Below, one piece after another: positions 44,586 through 52,582 of a DNA stretch of 64,000 nt (position 1 is its first letter; each line of letters starts with the position of its first letter). The notes beneath the pieces are model-generated. The model had not been told where the DNA came from. It worked only from the letters and a program-made list of their open reading frames with translations, and did no database searches. The DNA comes from Methylocapsa palsarum (GTDB taxonomy: Bacteria > Pseudomonadota > Alphaproteobacteria > Rhizobiales > Beijerinckiaceae), in NCBI RefSeq assembly GCF_900114285.1, contig NZ_FOSN01000007.1:124001-188000 (forward strand). Direction: 5' to 3'. Made by a program: the position numbers and the translations under genes.

Positions 44586-45121
44586 TAGACCTTCAAGAGC
44601 AGGGGGATCCAGAACACGATCGCGAGGGTCAGCGCAAACGACATCGCAAATGACAAAATCATTCCCGCGGAAAGCCCCCGCCGGAAAATCGAAACGTAAA
44701 CAAGCACATTCCAGAGAAACAGCGGGAACACGAGAAAATTCACAATGCTGTCGACCGGCAGAATATCCATGTCCATTTCGTGGAAGGCGAACTTCAGCAG
44801 GAGCCGGACCACCAGATTGACGATTGCGACGGCGGCTCCCCCCGCCGCCATGGCCGTCAAGATCTGCGGCAATCGGTCGGCCCGCCTGAATAAACGGGAG
44901 CAGGCGAAAGCAATCGCCGCAAGAACGATTACGCCGATAAGTCCGATTCCGGCGGCGCGCAAAGGCGGATGAGTGAAAAGTTTCGTTAAAAATTGCGCGA
45001 CTGCAAAAAACGTCAGGCTCGCGACAAGCAGGGGAACGGACCGGGGCAAGACTTCAGGCCCTTCCTCGGCCCGCAAGATGCCAAGGAATTTATTTACCGT
45101 GGGAGGCAATTGTACCTTCAT
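44585..45121 (-). CDS. Polytopic membrane protein downstream of the pmo block
   Basis: 178 residues with four to five membrane spans: VPLLVASLTFFAVAQFL, AAGIGLIGVIVLAAIAFAC, ILTAMAAGGAAVAIVNLVV, IVNFLVFPLFLWNVLVYVSIF and GMILSFAMSFALTLAIVFWI. The layout resembles Yip1-like small membrane proteins but I would not assign it. It follows the exported protein gene at 45342-45950 on the same strand, 220 bases away, so it may be the last gene of the pmo block or independent. Its TAG stop touches the third tandem RIME unit. Confidence 0.65.
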   Translation of the reverse strand: MKVQLPPTVNKFLGILRAEEGPEVLPRSVPLLVASLTFFAVAQFLTKLFTHPPLRAAGIGLIGVIVLAAIAFACSRLFRRADRLPQILTAMAAGGAAVAIVNLVVRLLLKFAFHEMDMDILPVDSIVNFLVFPLFLWNVLVYVSIFRRGLSAGMILSFAMSFALTLAIVFWIPLLLKV

Positions 45122-45341
45122 GTCCCTGCTCGATTTAATAAGAGGAGATGGATGCTTGTGACGGAAGCATATTCCTGCCCGCGGAGTCGGAGCCGGACAA
45201 AAATATACAACCCGCTGAAAGCCGGCGGGTCTGGATTAAAGCGTTTACTGCTGCAAGTTCGTCCATCACCTGTATATCAGAGGCGTCAACGTCAAGTCTC
45301 GCTCATCAAGACTTCGTCACCAAGGCTTGGTCAAGACTTGA

Positions 45342-45950
45342 TCAAGGCTTGGTCTTCGGCGCGAACCACAGGTTCGAAAACTTTGCATAAGCGAGGAGAC
45401 CGCCAATCAAGATCGCCAGCACCCCCAGGTAGATCGGAACGGTTTTAACCCATCCACGGCCCACCGAAAACGGAAACTGCGACACATAGACCTGACCGTG
45501 GTCGTTCCGTACGGTGACGATCCCAATATATTTTCCCGCTTCGGTGAACACGTGTTCGAAATTCACGGTCCCGCTGGGATAGCGTTTCGCGGGCAGATGC
45601 GAAACTGTGAGCGGATCGAGGTTTTCGCTTGATAATTCGTTGTCGGCCAGGACCGGCGTCTTTGCGACGATGCCGCCGACCGTATCCCTGATGACCCGTA
45701 TTTCCGTGGTCATATCGCGCAGCTCGGTGTCTATGGCGTCGAGCACGATCACGGTTGGCCCTACCACCGGGATATCTTCGCAGAATTCCTGCTGGGTCTG
45801 ATTTGGCTGATATCCGGTGAAGTGCATGAGGTCGCTCCCGATCCTCAGCACGCAACGATCCTTGTCTAAACTCACCCCGCCATGGGCGTAGGCCGAAGCG
45901 CCTGACATGAAAAACGTGAGAAGGAGGCCGCCCGCACCGCGCACATGCAT
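45342..45950 (-). CDS. pmo-linked exported, membrane-anchored protein with predicted mature N-terminal His
   Basis: 202 residues. A signal peptide (about 1-22, cleavage AYA-HGG) would leave His as the first residue. The periplasmic part has DKDRCVLRIGSDLMHFTGYQP, EFCEDIP (two Cys), TVNFEHVFTEAGKYIGIVTV and ends with one C-terminal membrane span (VPIYLGVLAILIGGLLAYA) and a short basic tail. Position and topology recall PmoD/AmoD copper proteins found next to pmo/amo operons, but the sequence match has not been checked. GGGAG precedes the ATG. It starts 102 bases after pmoB, beyond a strong hairpin. Confidence 0.7.
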   Translation of the reverse strand: MHVRGAGGLLLTFFMSGASAYAHGGVSLDKDRCVLRIGSDLMHFTGYQPNQTQQEFCEDIPVVGPTVIVLDAIDTELRDMTTEIRVIRDTVGGIVAKTPVLADNELSSENLDPLTVSHLPAKRYPSGTVNFEHVFTEAGKYIGIVTVRNDHGQVYVSQFPFSVGRGWVKTVPIYLGVLAILIGGLLAYAKFSNLWFAPKTKP

Positions 45951-45972
45951 TTGAACAAGCTCCCAAAATGCA

Positions 45973-46010
45973 TTTCCCCCGCCTACGCGCTAAGGCCTAA
46001 GCGGGGGAAA
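45973..46010 (-). terminator. Strong GC hairpin after pmoB (attenuator, processing site or terminator)
   Basis: On the minus strand TTTCCCCCGC pairs with GCGGGGGAAA around an 18-base loop that is itself partly palindromic. It is followed by ATGCATTTT rather than a long U run, so termination may be partial and the downstream gene may still be transcribed from the pmo promoter. Confidence 0.6.
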
Positions 46011-46052
46011 CAAGAGTTGTTTAACTAACCCACCACATCAAAGCGAAGTTGC

Positions 46053-47330
46053 TTAGACGGGGAGGAAGGTCGGGATAACGAACCCGCCGGTTTCGATCGG
46101 GTAGCGCTCGCCGCTCGGGGTGAAGAAGAACATCAGACCCGCGAAGGAGCTGTCAACGTCATAGGCGAGACCCGAGAGACGTTCCGTGTCCCAACGAGCG
46201 TCCTTGATGGTGACGGTGATGTTCTTGGTTTCGCCCGGACCGATCGGAGCGTTGTCGCTCAGCGTCAGACCCTTGTCGGCAAGCAGATAGTCGGGATATT
46301 CCGGCTTCTGCGTGAAGACGTCAGGGTTGAGGAAGCGAAGGCCGGCAGTGCCGAACTCGCCGATACGCACCGGCTCCTTGCCGTTGTTGGTGATGATGTA
46401 TTCAGCCACCAATTCACGGCCGGGAACCTGATAGGATCCGCGAACATACTTCACCTTGAGGCCGCTATCGAGATCCGGAAGAGCGGTCAGGTTACGGATG
46501 TTGCCGGCCTGCAGCGGGATCGTGTTCGGATACTGGCTCGAGGTGACCGCGTAGGAAACAATGATGACCAACAAGGTCACCGCGAGAACAACGGCGCCAG
46601 CCGTCCGTTCCTGGGGCGAAATGATGGTGTCTTGTTCGCCATTGGCGACCGCATTGAACCGGCCGACAAAGCCGCCCTTCTTGAACCACCAGCCGATGTA
46701 AACGGCGCCGGCGAGCATCCACAGGAAGTGCCACACGTAGATCTTGTTGATCCCGTAGGTTTCAAGGTCGATGGTCTCGCCATTCAGCAAGGTGACCGGA
46801 TTGGTGAAATCCGCCATGCTGCCCTTGATCTCGATATATTGGCCGGGACCGGGGATCGGACCGCCGGTCTCAACCGACAGCTGAACATGAACGTGCCAAC
46901 GGCCCGGACGGCGGCCGCGGGCCGTCATCGCGAACGCATAGGTCTTCGCCTTGTCGAGAGCGATCGAACGGGGAACGAACTGTTCGCCGATGAAGGAGGT
47001 CTTACGAACGGCGACGGGACCGGGCATGCCCATGTTCAAGAACGCGACGCGCGGTTCAGCGACAGCCGCGGGCCAGGCGTTCATGATATGAAGCTTGCCC
47101 GAGATCGTGAACTCTTCGTTGACGTTGATCTGCGTCTTGGACCACTTGAGATCGTACCAGTTCAGCGTGCGCATGCGAAGGAACGCCGCTTGCGACTTCT
47201 CACCATGCGCCTCGGCCGTACCAGCCGAAGCCATCGAGGCGACGACGCCAACCGCCAGACCCAAGGCGAAGAGCCTTCCGGCCTGGCGCTTGACCTGGTG
47301 CGCCAGTGTTTTGAACAACGATGTTTTCAT
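46053..47330 (-). CDS. pmoB: Particulate methane monooxygenase subunit B
   Basis: 425 residues. A signal peptide (cleavage AEA-HGEK) puts His42 at the mature N-terminus; with His146 and His148 (RWHVHVQ) it supplies the Cu(B) ligands known from Methylococcus His33/137/139. The position equal to Methylococcus His48 is Asn57 here, so the mononuclear site of that enzyme is incomplete. Two cupredoxin domains flank two membrane spans (IYVWHFLWMLAGAVYIGWWF and VVLAVTLLVIIVSYAV). GGGAGAG precedes the ATG. Third gene of pmoCAB. Confidence 0.97.
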   Translation of the reverse strand: MKTSLFKTLAHQVKRQAGRLFALGLAVGVVASMASAGTAEAHGEKSQAAFLRMRTLNWYDLKWSKTQINVNEEFTISGKLHIMNAWPAAVAEPRVAFLNMGMPGPVAVRKTSFIGEQFVPRSIALDKAKTYAFAMTARGRRPGRWHVHVQLSVETGGPIPGPGQYIEIKGSMADFTNPVTLLNGETIDLETYGINKIYVWHFLWMLAGAVYIGWWFKKGGFVGRFNAVANGEQDTIISPQERTAGAVVLAVTLLVIIVSYAVTSSQYPNTIPLQAGNIRNLTALPDLDSGLKVKYVRGSYQVPGRELVAEYIITNNGKEPVRIGEFGTAGLRFLNPDVFTQKPEYPDYLLADKGLTLSDNAPIGPGETKNITVTIKDARWDTERLSGLAYDVDSSFAGLMFFFTPSGERYPIETGGFVIPTFLPV

Positions 47331-47406
47331 CTAACTCTCCCACACGGCTAAGCCGTGGCATTGTTTGAATTATACTGGCCTTTGGCAGGCCATTTTCTTG
47401 GATTTA
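47331..47406 (-). promoter_or_regulatory. pmoA-pmoB intergenic region with small hairpins
   Basis: 76 bases holding CACGGCT/AGCCGTG (47342-47356) and TGGCCT/AGGCCA inverted repeats before the pmoB ribosome binding site. They may stabilise or process the pmo messenger; no promoter is evident. Confidence 0.45.
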
Positions 47407-48279
47407 TTAGATCTTGGCCATGTACTTGGTGGTCGAGAACAGCTTGCCGACATACCACCACATGAAGAACACGAGGATCGAGACGAAGCCGGAGAAGAAG
47501 GCCGCGACCGGAACGACGTCCTTACCGAAGGTCCTCATCGTGCCGCGCTCGACGATGCGGATATATTCGGGCATCGAGGTGCGGACATACTCGTAACCGA
47601 TCAGATCGGCGAGGCTCATCACAAGGCCTTCACGCTCCATGGGGAGATGGTACGGGGCAAGGATCGGCCAGTTGGACGGATAGAGGAGAAGACCCCAGCC
47701 CATCGCGCCGACGATCATCGTGATGATCCAGCTGCCGCTGATCAGCATGACGAGGTCGAGGAACAGCGCCATCGGAACAAGCGCGGTCGGCCACACGAGG
47801 CTGATCGGGAAGTAGGTCCAGCCCCAGAAGTTGACGTAACGGTTGATCCATTCGCCGACCAAAAGGCCGAGAACGCAGAACGTCGCGCCGAAGGGAAGGC
47901 GGAAATGCTCCCAGAAATAATAGATGGCGGCGGCGGGGAAGGTCACGAGAACGATCGGAAGAACGGTCGGCCAGAAGCGGCGGTCTTTCCAGTCGATCCA
48001 GAAGTCCCAGTCGCCCATGGTGAGCATGGCGTGGATGTGATAGCCGCCAAGAACGATCAGGAACAGCGAAATCAGCAGAAGCGTATCAGCAGCGCTGACG
48101 AGGAAGGTCGCCTCGGCACGGTTCTTGAAGGGGGTGCCGGTCACGGGCCAGCTTCTGTCAGCGGCGCCGGCGTCGGCGGCGCGCACCGGAGCGCTGGCTC
48201 CAGCTCCGCCTTCGATGCCCGGCGAAGCCGAGATCGATTCGGTCACCGGACCTGCTTTTGTTGGTTTACCTCTAAACAT
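47407..48279 (-). CDS. pmoA: Particulate methane monooxygenase subunit A
   Basis: 290 residues, about 40 more than usual. The first 55 residues are Pro/Ala/Gly/Ser-rich (MFRGKPTKAGPVTES...) and precede the conserved core: GGYHIHAMLTMGDWDFWIDWKDRRFW, WEHFRLPFGATFC, GEWINRYVNFWGWTYFP, SMPEYIRIVERGTMRTFGKDVVPVAAFF, with seven membrane spans. GGGAGGATAGTA directly before ATG supports this start, so the extension is real. The core reads as a true methanotroph PmoA, of a Methylocapsa-like flavour. Confidence 0.97.
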   Translation of the reverse strand: MFRGKPTKAGPVTESISASPGIEGGAGASAPVRAADAGAADRSWPVTGTPFKNRAEATFLVSAADTLLLISLFLIVLGGYHIHAMLTMGDWDFWIDWKDRRFWPTVLPIVLVTFPAAAIYYFWEHFRLPFGATFCVLGLLVGEWINRYVNFWGWTYFPISLVWPTALVPMALFLDLVMLISGSWIITMIVGAMGWGLLLYPSNWPILAPYHLPMEREGLVMSLADLIGYEYVRTSMPEYIRIVERGTMRTFGKDVVPVAAFFSGFVSILVFFMWWYVGKLFSTTKYMAKI

Positions 48280-48430
48280 TACTATCCTCCCAATTGCTCC
48301 ACCGGACTCGACAGCCGGACTAAAGGAGCAAGATTACAGTGACTACAGACGGCGCAAGCCGTATCCAGGCCGGCGGAACCAGCACGCTGATAAATCTGAT
48401 TTTGAATCTTTAAGAAGCGCGAAGGGTCAA

Positions 48431-48465
48431 CCGGTTCTTAGGTATGCGGCGGACCGGAGAACCGG
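48431..48465 (-). promoter_or_regulatory. Hairpin in the pmoC-pmoA intergenic region
   Basis: CCGGTTCT (48431-48438) and AGAACCGG (48458-48465) form an 8-bp stem just after the pmoC stop, without a T run. It lies in a 207-base gap. It could protect the pmoC 3' end after processing of a pmoCAB transcript, so giving different subunit levels. Confidence 0.45.
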
Positions 48466-48486
48466 CCCGCCTCCAATCGGTCGATA

Positions 48487-49269
48487 TTATTCCGCAGGAA
48501 TGGGGGCGCCTTCGGCGAGTTCCTTGACGCGGCCAAGGACCTGAAGCGACACGCCGAACACGGCGAGAGCGAACCAGCCGAAGAACACGAACATCCAGTG
48601 CAGCGGAGCAACGAACAGCTCTTCCATGAACCAGAACGTGTGGCCCCATTCATTGAGCGCGACGTTCGGGAAGATCATGAACGGGCCGACGAAGAGCAGC
48701 ACGTAGGCGACCGACCAGCCCTTGCAGGCGAAGGTCGGAAGACGGGTGCGGGCGTACATGAAGCCGCCGACGCCGACGATGATGTACATCGGGTAGCTCA
48801 TGTAGAACTCGATGATGTGGCTGGGCGTGAAATCGTTATCGCGGATAACGGTCTGATGCCAGGTGCCGTCCTGCTCCGTGAAGAAGCTGGCGCCCCAGTA
48901 GATCGCCACAGCGTAGACGAGGATCCACGACAGCAGGTTGAAGATGCGGCGCAGTTCTTCACGCGGCGCAACGTTGGCGACGTCTTTGTCGCGGGTCTTC
49001 CAGAGATAGCCGACGAGGGCGAGGAAGGAGATCAGTTCGACCGGCTCCTCGATATAGAGAATCGTCATCCAGTAAGTCTGGAATTCGGGGGTGAACGAGT
49101 CGAGACCCGCGTACCAGCCGAAATATTGCTCATAAATACGAACGAGCACGTACCAGATGCAGATCGCCGCGGAGCCAATCGCGAGCGGCACCGGATTGAA
49201 AATCGGACGCTCGGCGGAGGAGGCTTCGGCCCCCGCGCGTGCGGCTGATGTTTCCGAAATTAAGCTCAT
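48487..49269 (-). CDS. pmoC: Particulate methane monooxygenase subunit C
   Basis: 260 residues with five to six membrane spans. The Cu(C)/Cu(D) ligand set D-x3-H-x12-H is complete: Asp134, His138 and His151 (DGTWH...DFTPSH). Also seen are EEPVELISFLALVGYLWKTRD, VGPFMIFPNVALNEWGHTFWFMEELFVAPLHW, all highly conserved. GAGAGGC precedes the ATG. First gene of the operon; the promoter must lie in the 487-base upstream gap. Confidence 0.97.
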   Translation of the reverse strand: MSLISETSAARAGAEASSAERPIFNPVPLAIGSAAICIWYVLVRIYEQYFGWYAGLDSFTPEFQTYWMTILYIEEPVELISFLALVGYLWKTRDKDVANVAPREELRRIFNLLSWILVYAVAIYWGASFFTEQDGTWHQTVIRDNDFTPSHIIEFYMSYPMYIIVGVGGFMYARTRLPTFACKGWSVAYVLLFVGPFMIFPNVALNEWGHTFWFMEELFVAPLHWMFVFFGWFALAVFGVSLQVLGRVKELAEGAPIPAE

Positions 49270-49756
49270 GTGTTTTGCCTCTCAGATTTAGAAGAGATTT
49301 ATTCTTAACATTGGGGATCATTGACCATGACGCCACACGGGCCGGAGTTCTGCCCTCCCAAGAATCCTCGCATTGGCGTTTGTCGCGGTCGATTTGACCG
49401 AAGATGGTCGATCGTCCGGCGATACGATTAGAGGCGCGTAATGATATGAACAATACTCTGACAGGCGGGCTTAGATGACCTTCTATCAGGTAGGTAACGA
49501 CTACCCGAAAGGATTGATTTTGCCTTTGTGCGCTGCACAATTAGGGGCCTTTGTCTAAATTTTCAGCCGCTCTGGCTTCACCCGGCGGCGCCAGTTCGAT
49601 CCAGCTTTTGGCTTCCTCTAGACGGCTTAACAAGGGCTTTTGCCGCTCAACCAATCGAAGCACGCCCCCATTGCATTGCACAAAAAAATCAATGACCAAT
49701 ATCCCAACCTGCGATAGCGATATTCCCCCGCGCGAACGCAAAAGGAGAAAAAAATC
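49270..49756 (-). promoter_or_regulatory. pmo promoter and leader region; inverted repeat at 49526-49540
   Basis: 487-base gap between the divergent pmoC and nuclease genes. TTGTGC-GCT-GCACAA (49526-49540) is a perfect 6-bp inverted repeat with a 3-base spacer, operator-like in form; GGTA-GTCGT-TACC lies about 40 bases closer to pmoC. No convincing sigma70 or sigma54 promoter could be fixed by eye. The leader of pmoC appears to exceed 200 bases. Confidence 0.4.
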
Positions 49757-50686
49757 CTGAACACCGCCACGAAATCGCCATTAGCGGCGAAATGCCGCGG
49801 CGTTCGCAGTGGCGCTCTCTTCGGTTGTCTCGCCGCCGGCCTCCTTTGCGGGAACGCCGCGGGCGCGACGCCAGGCCGCGAGGGCGCTCCCTGCGCCTAT
49901 GACGGCGGCAGTCTCGAACAGGGCGAGGCCGATCGTCTCGATATCGGGCTGGTGATGTCGGTCAACGAAAGGATCGATTTGACGCTCGAAGACGGCAGGA
50001 TTCTAAAATTGGCGGGGCTTGATCCGCCCCGGCCAACCCCGTTGGATCCCTACCTTGACATCATGACGCGAGACAAAGTCGCGGATTGGCTGACCGGCCG
50101 CGAGATCTGGTTCCGTCAGGTCGAGGGGCGGCGCGACCGGTGGGGGCGCGTCACGGTCGAGGCGTTCGCGCGCGCCGGCGCGCCGGGATCGCCCATCATG
50201 CCGGTGCGCCGAGCCGTTCTCGAAGCTGGCCTCGCCCGGTACGAGGCCGATTCCGCCCGGCCCTGCGGCGCTCAGATGCTGGCCGCCGAAGCTTCGGCGC
50301 GCGCCGGCCGTCTTGGACTTTGGGCCGATCCGTATTATGCGGTCCTCAAGCCGACCGACCGCGGAGCGTTTACGGAAAGGGCGGGAACGTCCGTGATCGT
50401 CGAAGGCGAGGTGTCGGGCGTCGATGTCGGACGCTATCGCTCGACGCTCTTCTTTGGACCGCGCCGGAGTCGGGATTTCGCCGTCACCGTCGCGCAACGT
50501 GCGATCAAGCTCTTCGAATCGGCGGGACTGGATTTAGCCGCTTTAAAGGGCCAGAAGATCCGGGTTCGGGGCCTGTTGGACCTGCGTTTTGGACCGCAGG
50601 TCGAAATTTCTAACCCCGATGAGGTCGAGGTGATCAAGACGGTTCAGGGCGATGGCGCGTCAGACCCCTCCGTCGAGCGGCGATGA
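49757..50686 (+). CDS. Exported thermonuclease (SNase-like) family protein, probable CTG start
   Basis: About 309 residues. The SNase-like core (IDLTLEDGRILKLAGLDPPRP, REIWFRQVEGRRDRWGRV, GLWADPYYAVL) has the usual hydrophobic barrel pattern. The frame stays open upstream of the first ATG/GTG (49952) and encodes a signal peptide (SGALFGCLAAGLLCGNAAGA), but contains no ATG, GTG or TTG before the stop at 49715. AGGAG (49743-49747) stands 9 bases before CTG at 49757, which I take as start. If not used, the protein would be cytosolic and lack its first strand. Confidence 0.75.
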   Translation: MNTATKSPLAAKCRGVRSGALFGCLAAGLLCGNAAGATPGREGAPCAYDGGSLEQGEADRLDIGLVMSVNERIDLTLEDGRILKLAGLDPPRPTPLDPYLDIMTRDKVADWLTGREIWFRQVEGRRDRWGRVTVEAFARAGAPGSPIMPVRRAVLEAGLARYEADSARPCGAQMLAAEASARAGRLGLWADPYYAVLKPTDRGAFTERAGTSVIVEGEVSGVDVGRYRSTLFFGPRRSRDFAVTVAQRAIKLFESAGLDLAALKGQKIRVRGLLDLRFGPQVEISNPDEVEVIKTVQGDGASDPSVERR

Positions 50687-50717
50687 GACGGCCGCCGCGT
50701 ATTATTTGAGAGTGTCA

Positions 50718-52235
50718 ATGACTGCCGTTGTGTCAAATCTATGGTCGAGGCTCCGCTCTCCTCGAGAGCGGCGGCTTAGCCCGGGATCAGCGATCGCCTT
50801 CGCGGCCGCGCTGACCTTGACCGCGTGCGCATCGCTGGAGCCGCCCGGCAACGAACCGATGAATGCGGCCCCGACCCCGCCGCTGCCGCCGCCGCGCGCG
50901 GCGGGCCTCGAGACCAAAACCTCCGCCGAACACCGGCGGATGGTCGCTCTCTTCAATGGCGAATATAAATATCCCTCCGCAGAGCATTACCTCAATAAAA
51001 TTCTGGTCAGGCTGGCGGACACGGGGGAAACCGCGAGCGACCCCTACCGCGTCACCATCCTGAATTCGCCGATCGTGAACGCCTTCGCCCTCCCGCCGGA
51101 CAATGTCTACGTCACGCGCGGCCTTCTGGCGCTCGCCAATGACGCGTCCGAGGTCGCCGCGGTGATGGCGCACGAGATCGCCCATATCACGGCCCGGCAT
51201 GCGCTCCGCAGGGAAGAGGAAGAAAAGCGCGCCGCCGTGATCAGCCGCGCCGCGAGCGTCATCCAGAACAAGGAGAAGAGCGAAGAGGTCGAGGCTACGG
51301 CGCGCAGGACGATCGCCAGCTTCTCCCGTCAGCAGGAACTGGAAGCCGACGAGATTGGCATCAGGGCGATCGCGCGGGCGGGCTTTGATCCTTATGGCGC
51401 GGCGAGGTTCCTGAGCGCCCTCGGCCGTTCGGCCGCGATGCGGACGTCGCTGATCGGCCAGAACGCCAGCGCCGACCGGCCCGATATACTGGCGACGCAT
51501 CCTTCCACCCCGGAGCGCGTCACCCAGGCGATCGCCGCCGCCCGCCAGATCTCGGCTCCCGGCATCGGCGCGACGGATCGGGCCGCCTATCTCGCGGCGA
51601 TCGAAGGCATGGCCTTCGGCGACGATCCCTCCGAAGGCGCCATTCGAGGACGACGCTATGTGCACGGGCGTCTTGGCTTCGCCTTCACGGCGCCGGAGGG
51701 CTTTGTTCTCGAGACCTCATCCCAGGCTGTTCTTGGCGTCGCCGGCGGCGGAGCTGAGGCTTTACGGCTTGACACAGCCAAGGCTCCGCCGACCGTGACG
51801 CTCGAAACCTATCTCGCGTCGGGCTGGATCGAAGGCCTCCTGGCAAGCTCCATCGAAACGGATTCCGTCAACGGCGCGCCGGCGGCGATCGCGACGGCGC
51901 ATGCGGGAGAGTGGAGTTTCCGCGTCGCCGTGATTCGCCTCGAGCCCACCGAAGTGTACCGGCTGATCTTCGCGACGCGAACCCTCGGCGCGGAAAGTGA
52001 AAAGCGCTTCCGCTCCGCGCTCGACTCCTTTCATCACGCCTCGGCGGAGGAGATCCGCGCGGTCCGGCCGCTGCGCGTCGGAATCGTCACGGCGAAGGCC
52101 GGGGAAGACGCCGACGCCCTCGCCGCCAGAATGGCGGTGCCCGATCGCCAGCTCGATTTCTTTCTGCTGATCAACGGCCTCGAATCGCAGGCCGCGTTGC
52201 AGACCGGCGAGCGCTACAAAATCATTACCGAGTAG
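50718..52235 (+). CDS. M48-family metallopeptidase lipoprotein
   Basis: 505 residues. A lipoprotein signal (LTLTAC) is followed by a Pro-rich linker and an M48 peptidase domain with zinc motif HEIAH (about residue 151), NAFALPPDNVYVTRGLL, and the third ligand region SRQQELEADEIGIRAIARAGFDP. A C-terminal domain of about 220 residues follows, ending with a LysM-like AALQTGERYKII. BepA/YggG-like proteins work in outer-membrane protein quality control. ATG at 50718 is preceded by GAGAG; a longer frame from 50652 overlaps the nuclease gene. Confidence 0.88.
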   Translation: MTAVVSNLWSRLRSPRERRLSPGSAIAFAAALTLTACASLEPPGNEPMNAAPTPPLPPPRAAGLETKTSAEHRRMVALFNGEYKYPSAEHYLNKILVRLADTGETASDPYRVTILNSPIVNAFALPPDNVYVTRGLLALANDASEVAAVMAHEIAHITARHALRREEEEKRAAVISRAASVIQNKEKSEEVEATARRTIASFSRQQELEADEIGIRAIARAGFDPYGAARFLSALGRSAAMRTSLIGQNASADRPDILATHPSTPERVTQAIAAARQISAPGIGATDRAAYLAAIEGMAFGDDPSEGAIRGRRYVHGRLGFAFTAPEGFVLETSSQAVLGVAGGGAEALRLDTAKAPPTVTLETYLASGWIEGLLASSIETDSVNGAPAAIATAHAGEWSFRVAVIRLEPTEVYRLIFATRTLGAESEKRFRSALDSFHHASAEEIRAVRPLRVGIVTAKAGEDADALAARMAVPDRQLDFFLLINGLESQAALQTGERYKIITE

Positions 52236-52399
52236 AAATTCAGGGGTGTATCGACCCTCGCCCGAATGACGACGGGCGCGCCGCCCGCGGCCAGACGCGA
52301 TTGATTCTGTGCTAATAGTTACGCTAAGCATGACCGAATCGCGGATCGTGGACGCTCGAGAGAAGCCTTGGAACGCATGAAATCGAAAAGACGCGTCCC

Positions 52400-52582
52400 A
52401 TGCGGCTGATCTGGCTGTTGCTCCTTGTTCCGTTCGCCGCGCTGGCGTGGGTTCCGTTTTACAACCGGATTTCACCCGAAGCGTTCGGATTTCCGTTTTT
52501 CTACTGGTACCAGTTGGCGCTTGTGCCGATCACCTCCGTGCTGACCTGGATCGTCTACCGGCGGACCCGCCATGACCGCTGA
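52400..52582 (+). CDS. DUF3311 small subunit of a monocarboxylate permease
   Basis: 60 residues with two membrane spans: LIWLLLLVPFAALAWVPFYNR and FPFFYWYQLALVPITSVLTWIVY, then a short basic tail. The WVPFYNR and FFYWYQ patterns are those of DUF3311, the small partner encoded just before MctP-type sodium:solute symporters. It overlaps the next gene by 11 bases, so the two are translationally coupled. Confidence 0.85.
   Translation: MRLIWLLLLVPFAALAWVPFYNRISPEAFGFPFFYWYQLALVPITSVLTWIVYRRTRHDR

Noticed and set aside
46053-49269. Ammonia monooxygenase, or the divergent pMMO2 isozyme
   Set aside because: PmoA/PmoB/PmoC motifs are of methanotroph type and the PmoA core (WEHFRLPFGATFC, FGKDVVPVAAFF) does not read like the pMMO2 sequences that I recall. 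A phylogeny would confirm.
49541-49741. A 66-codon minus-strand frame upstream of pmoC
   Set aside because: No ribosome binding site, no family resemblance; it lies in the likely pmo control region.
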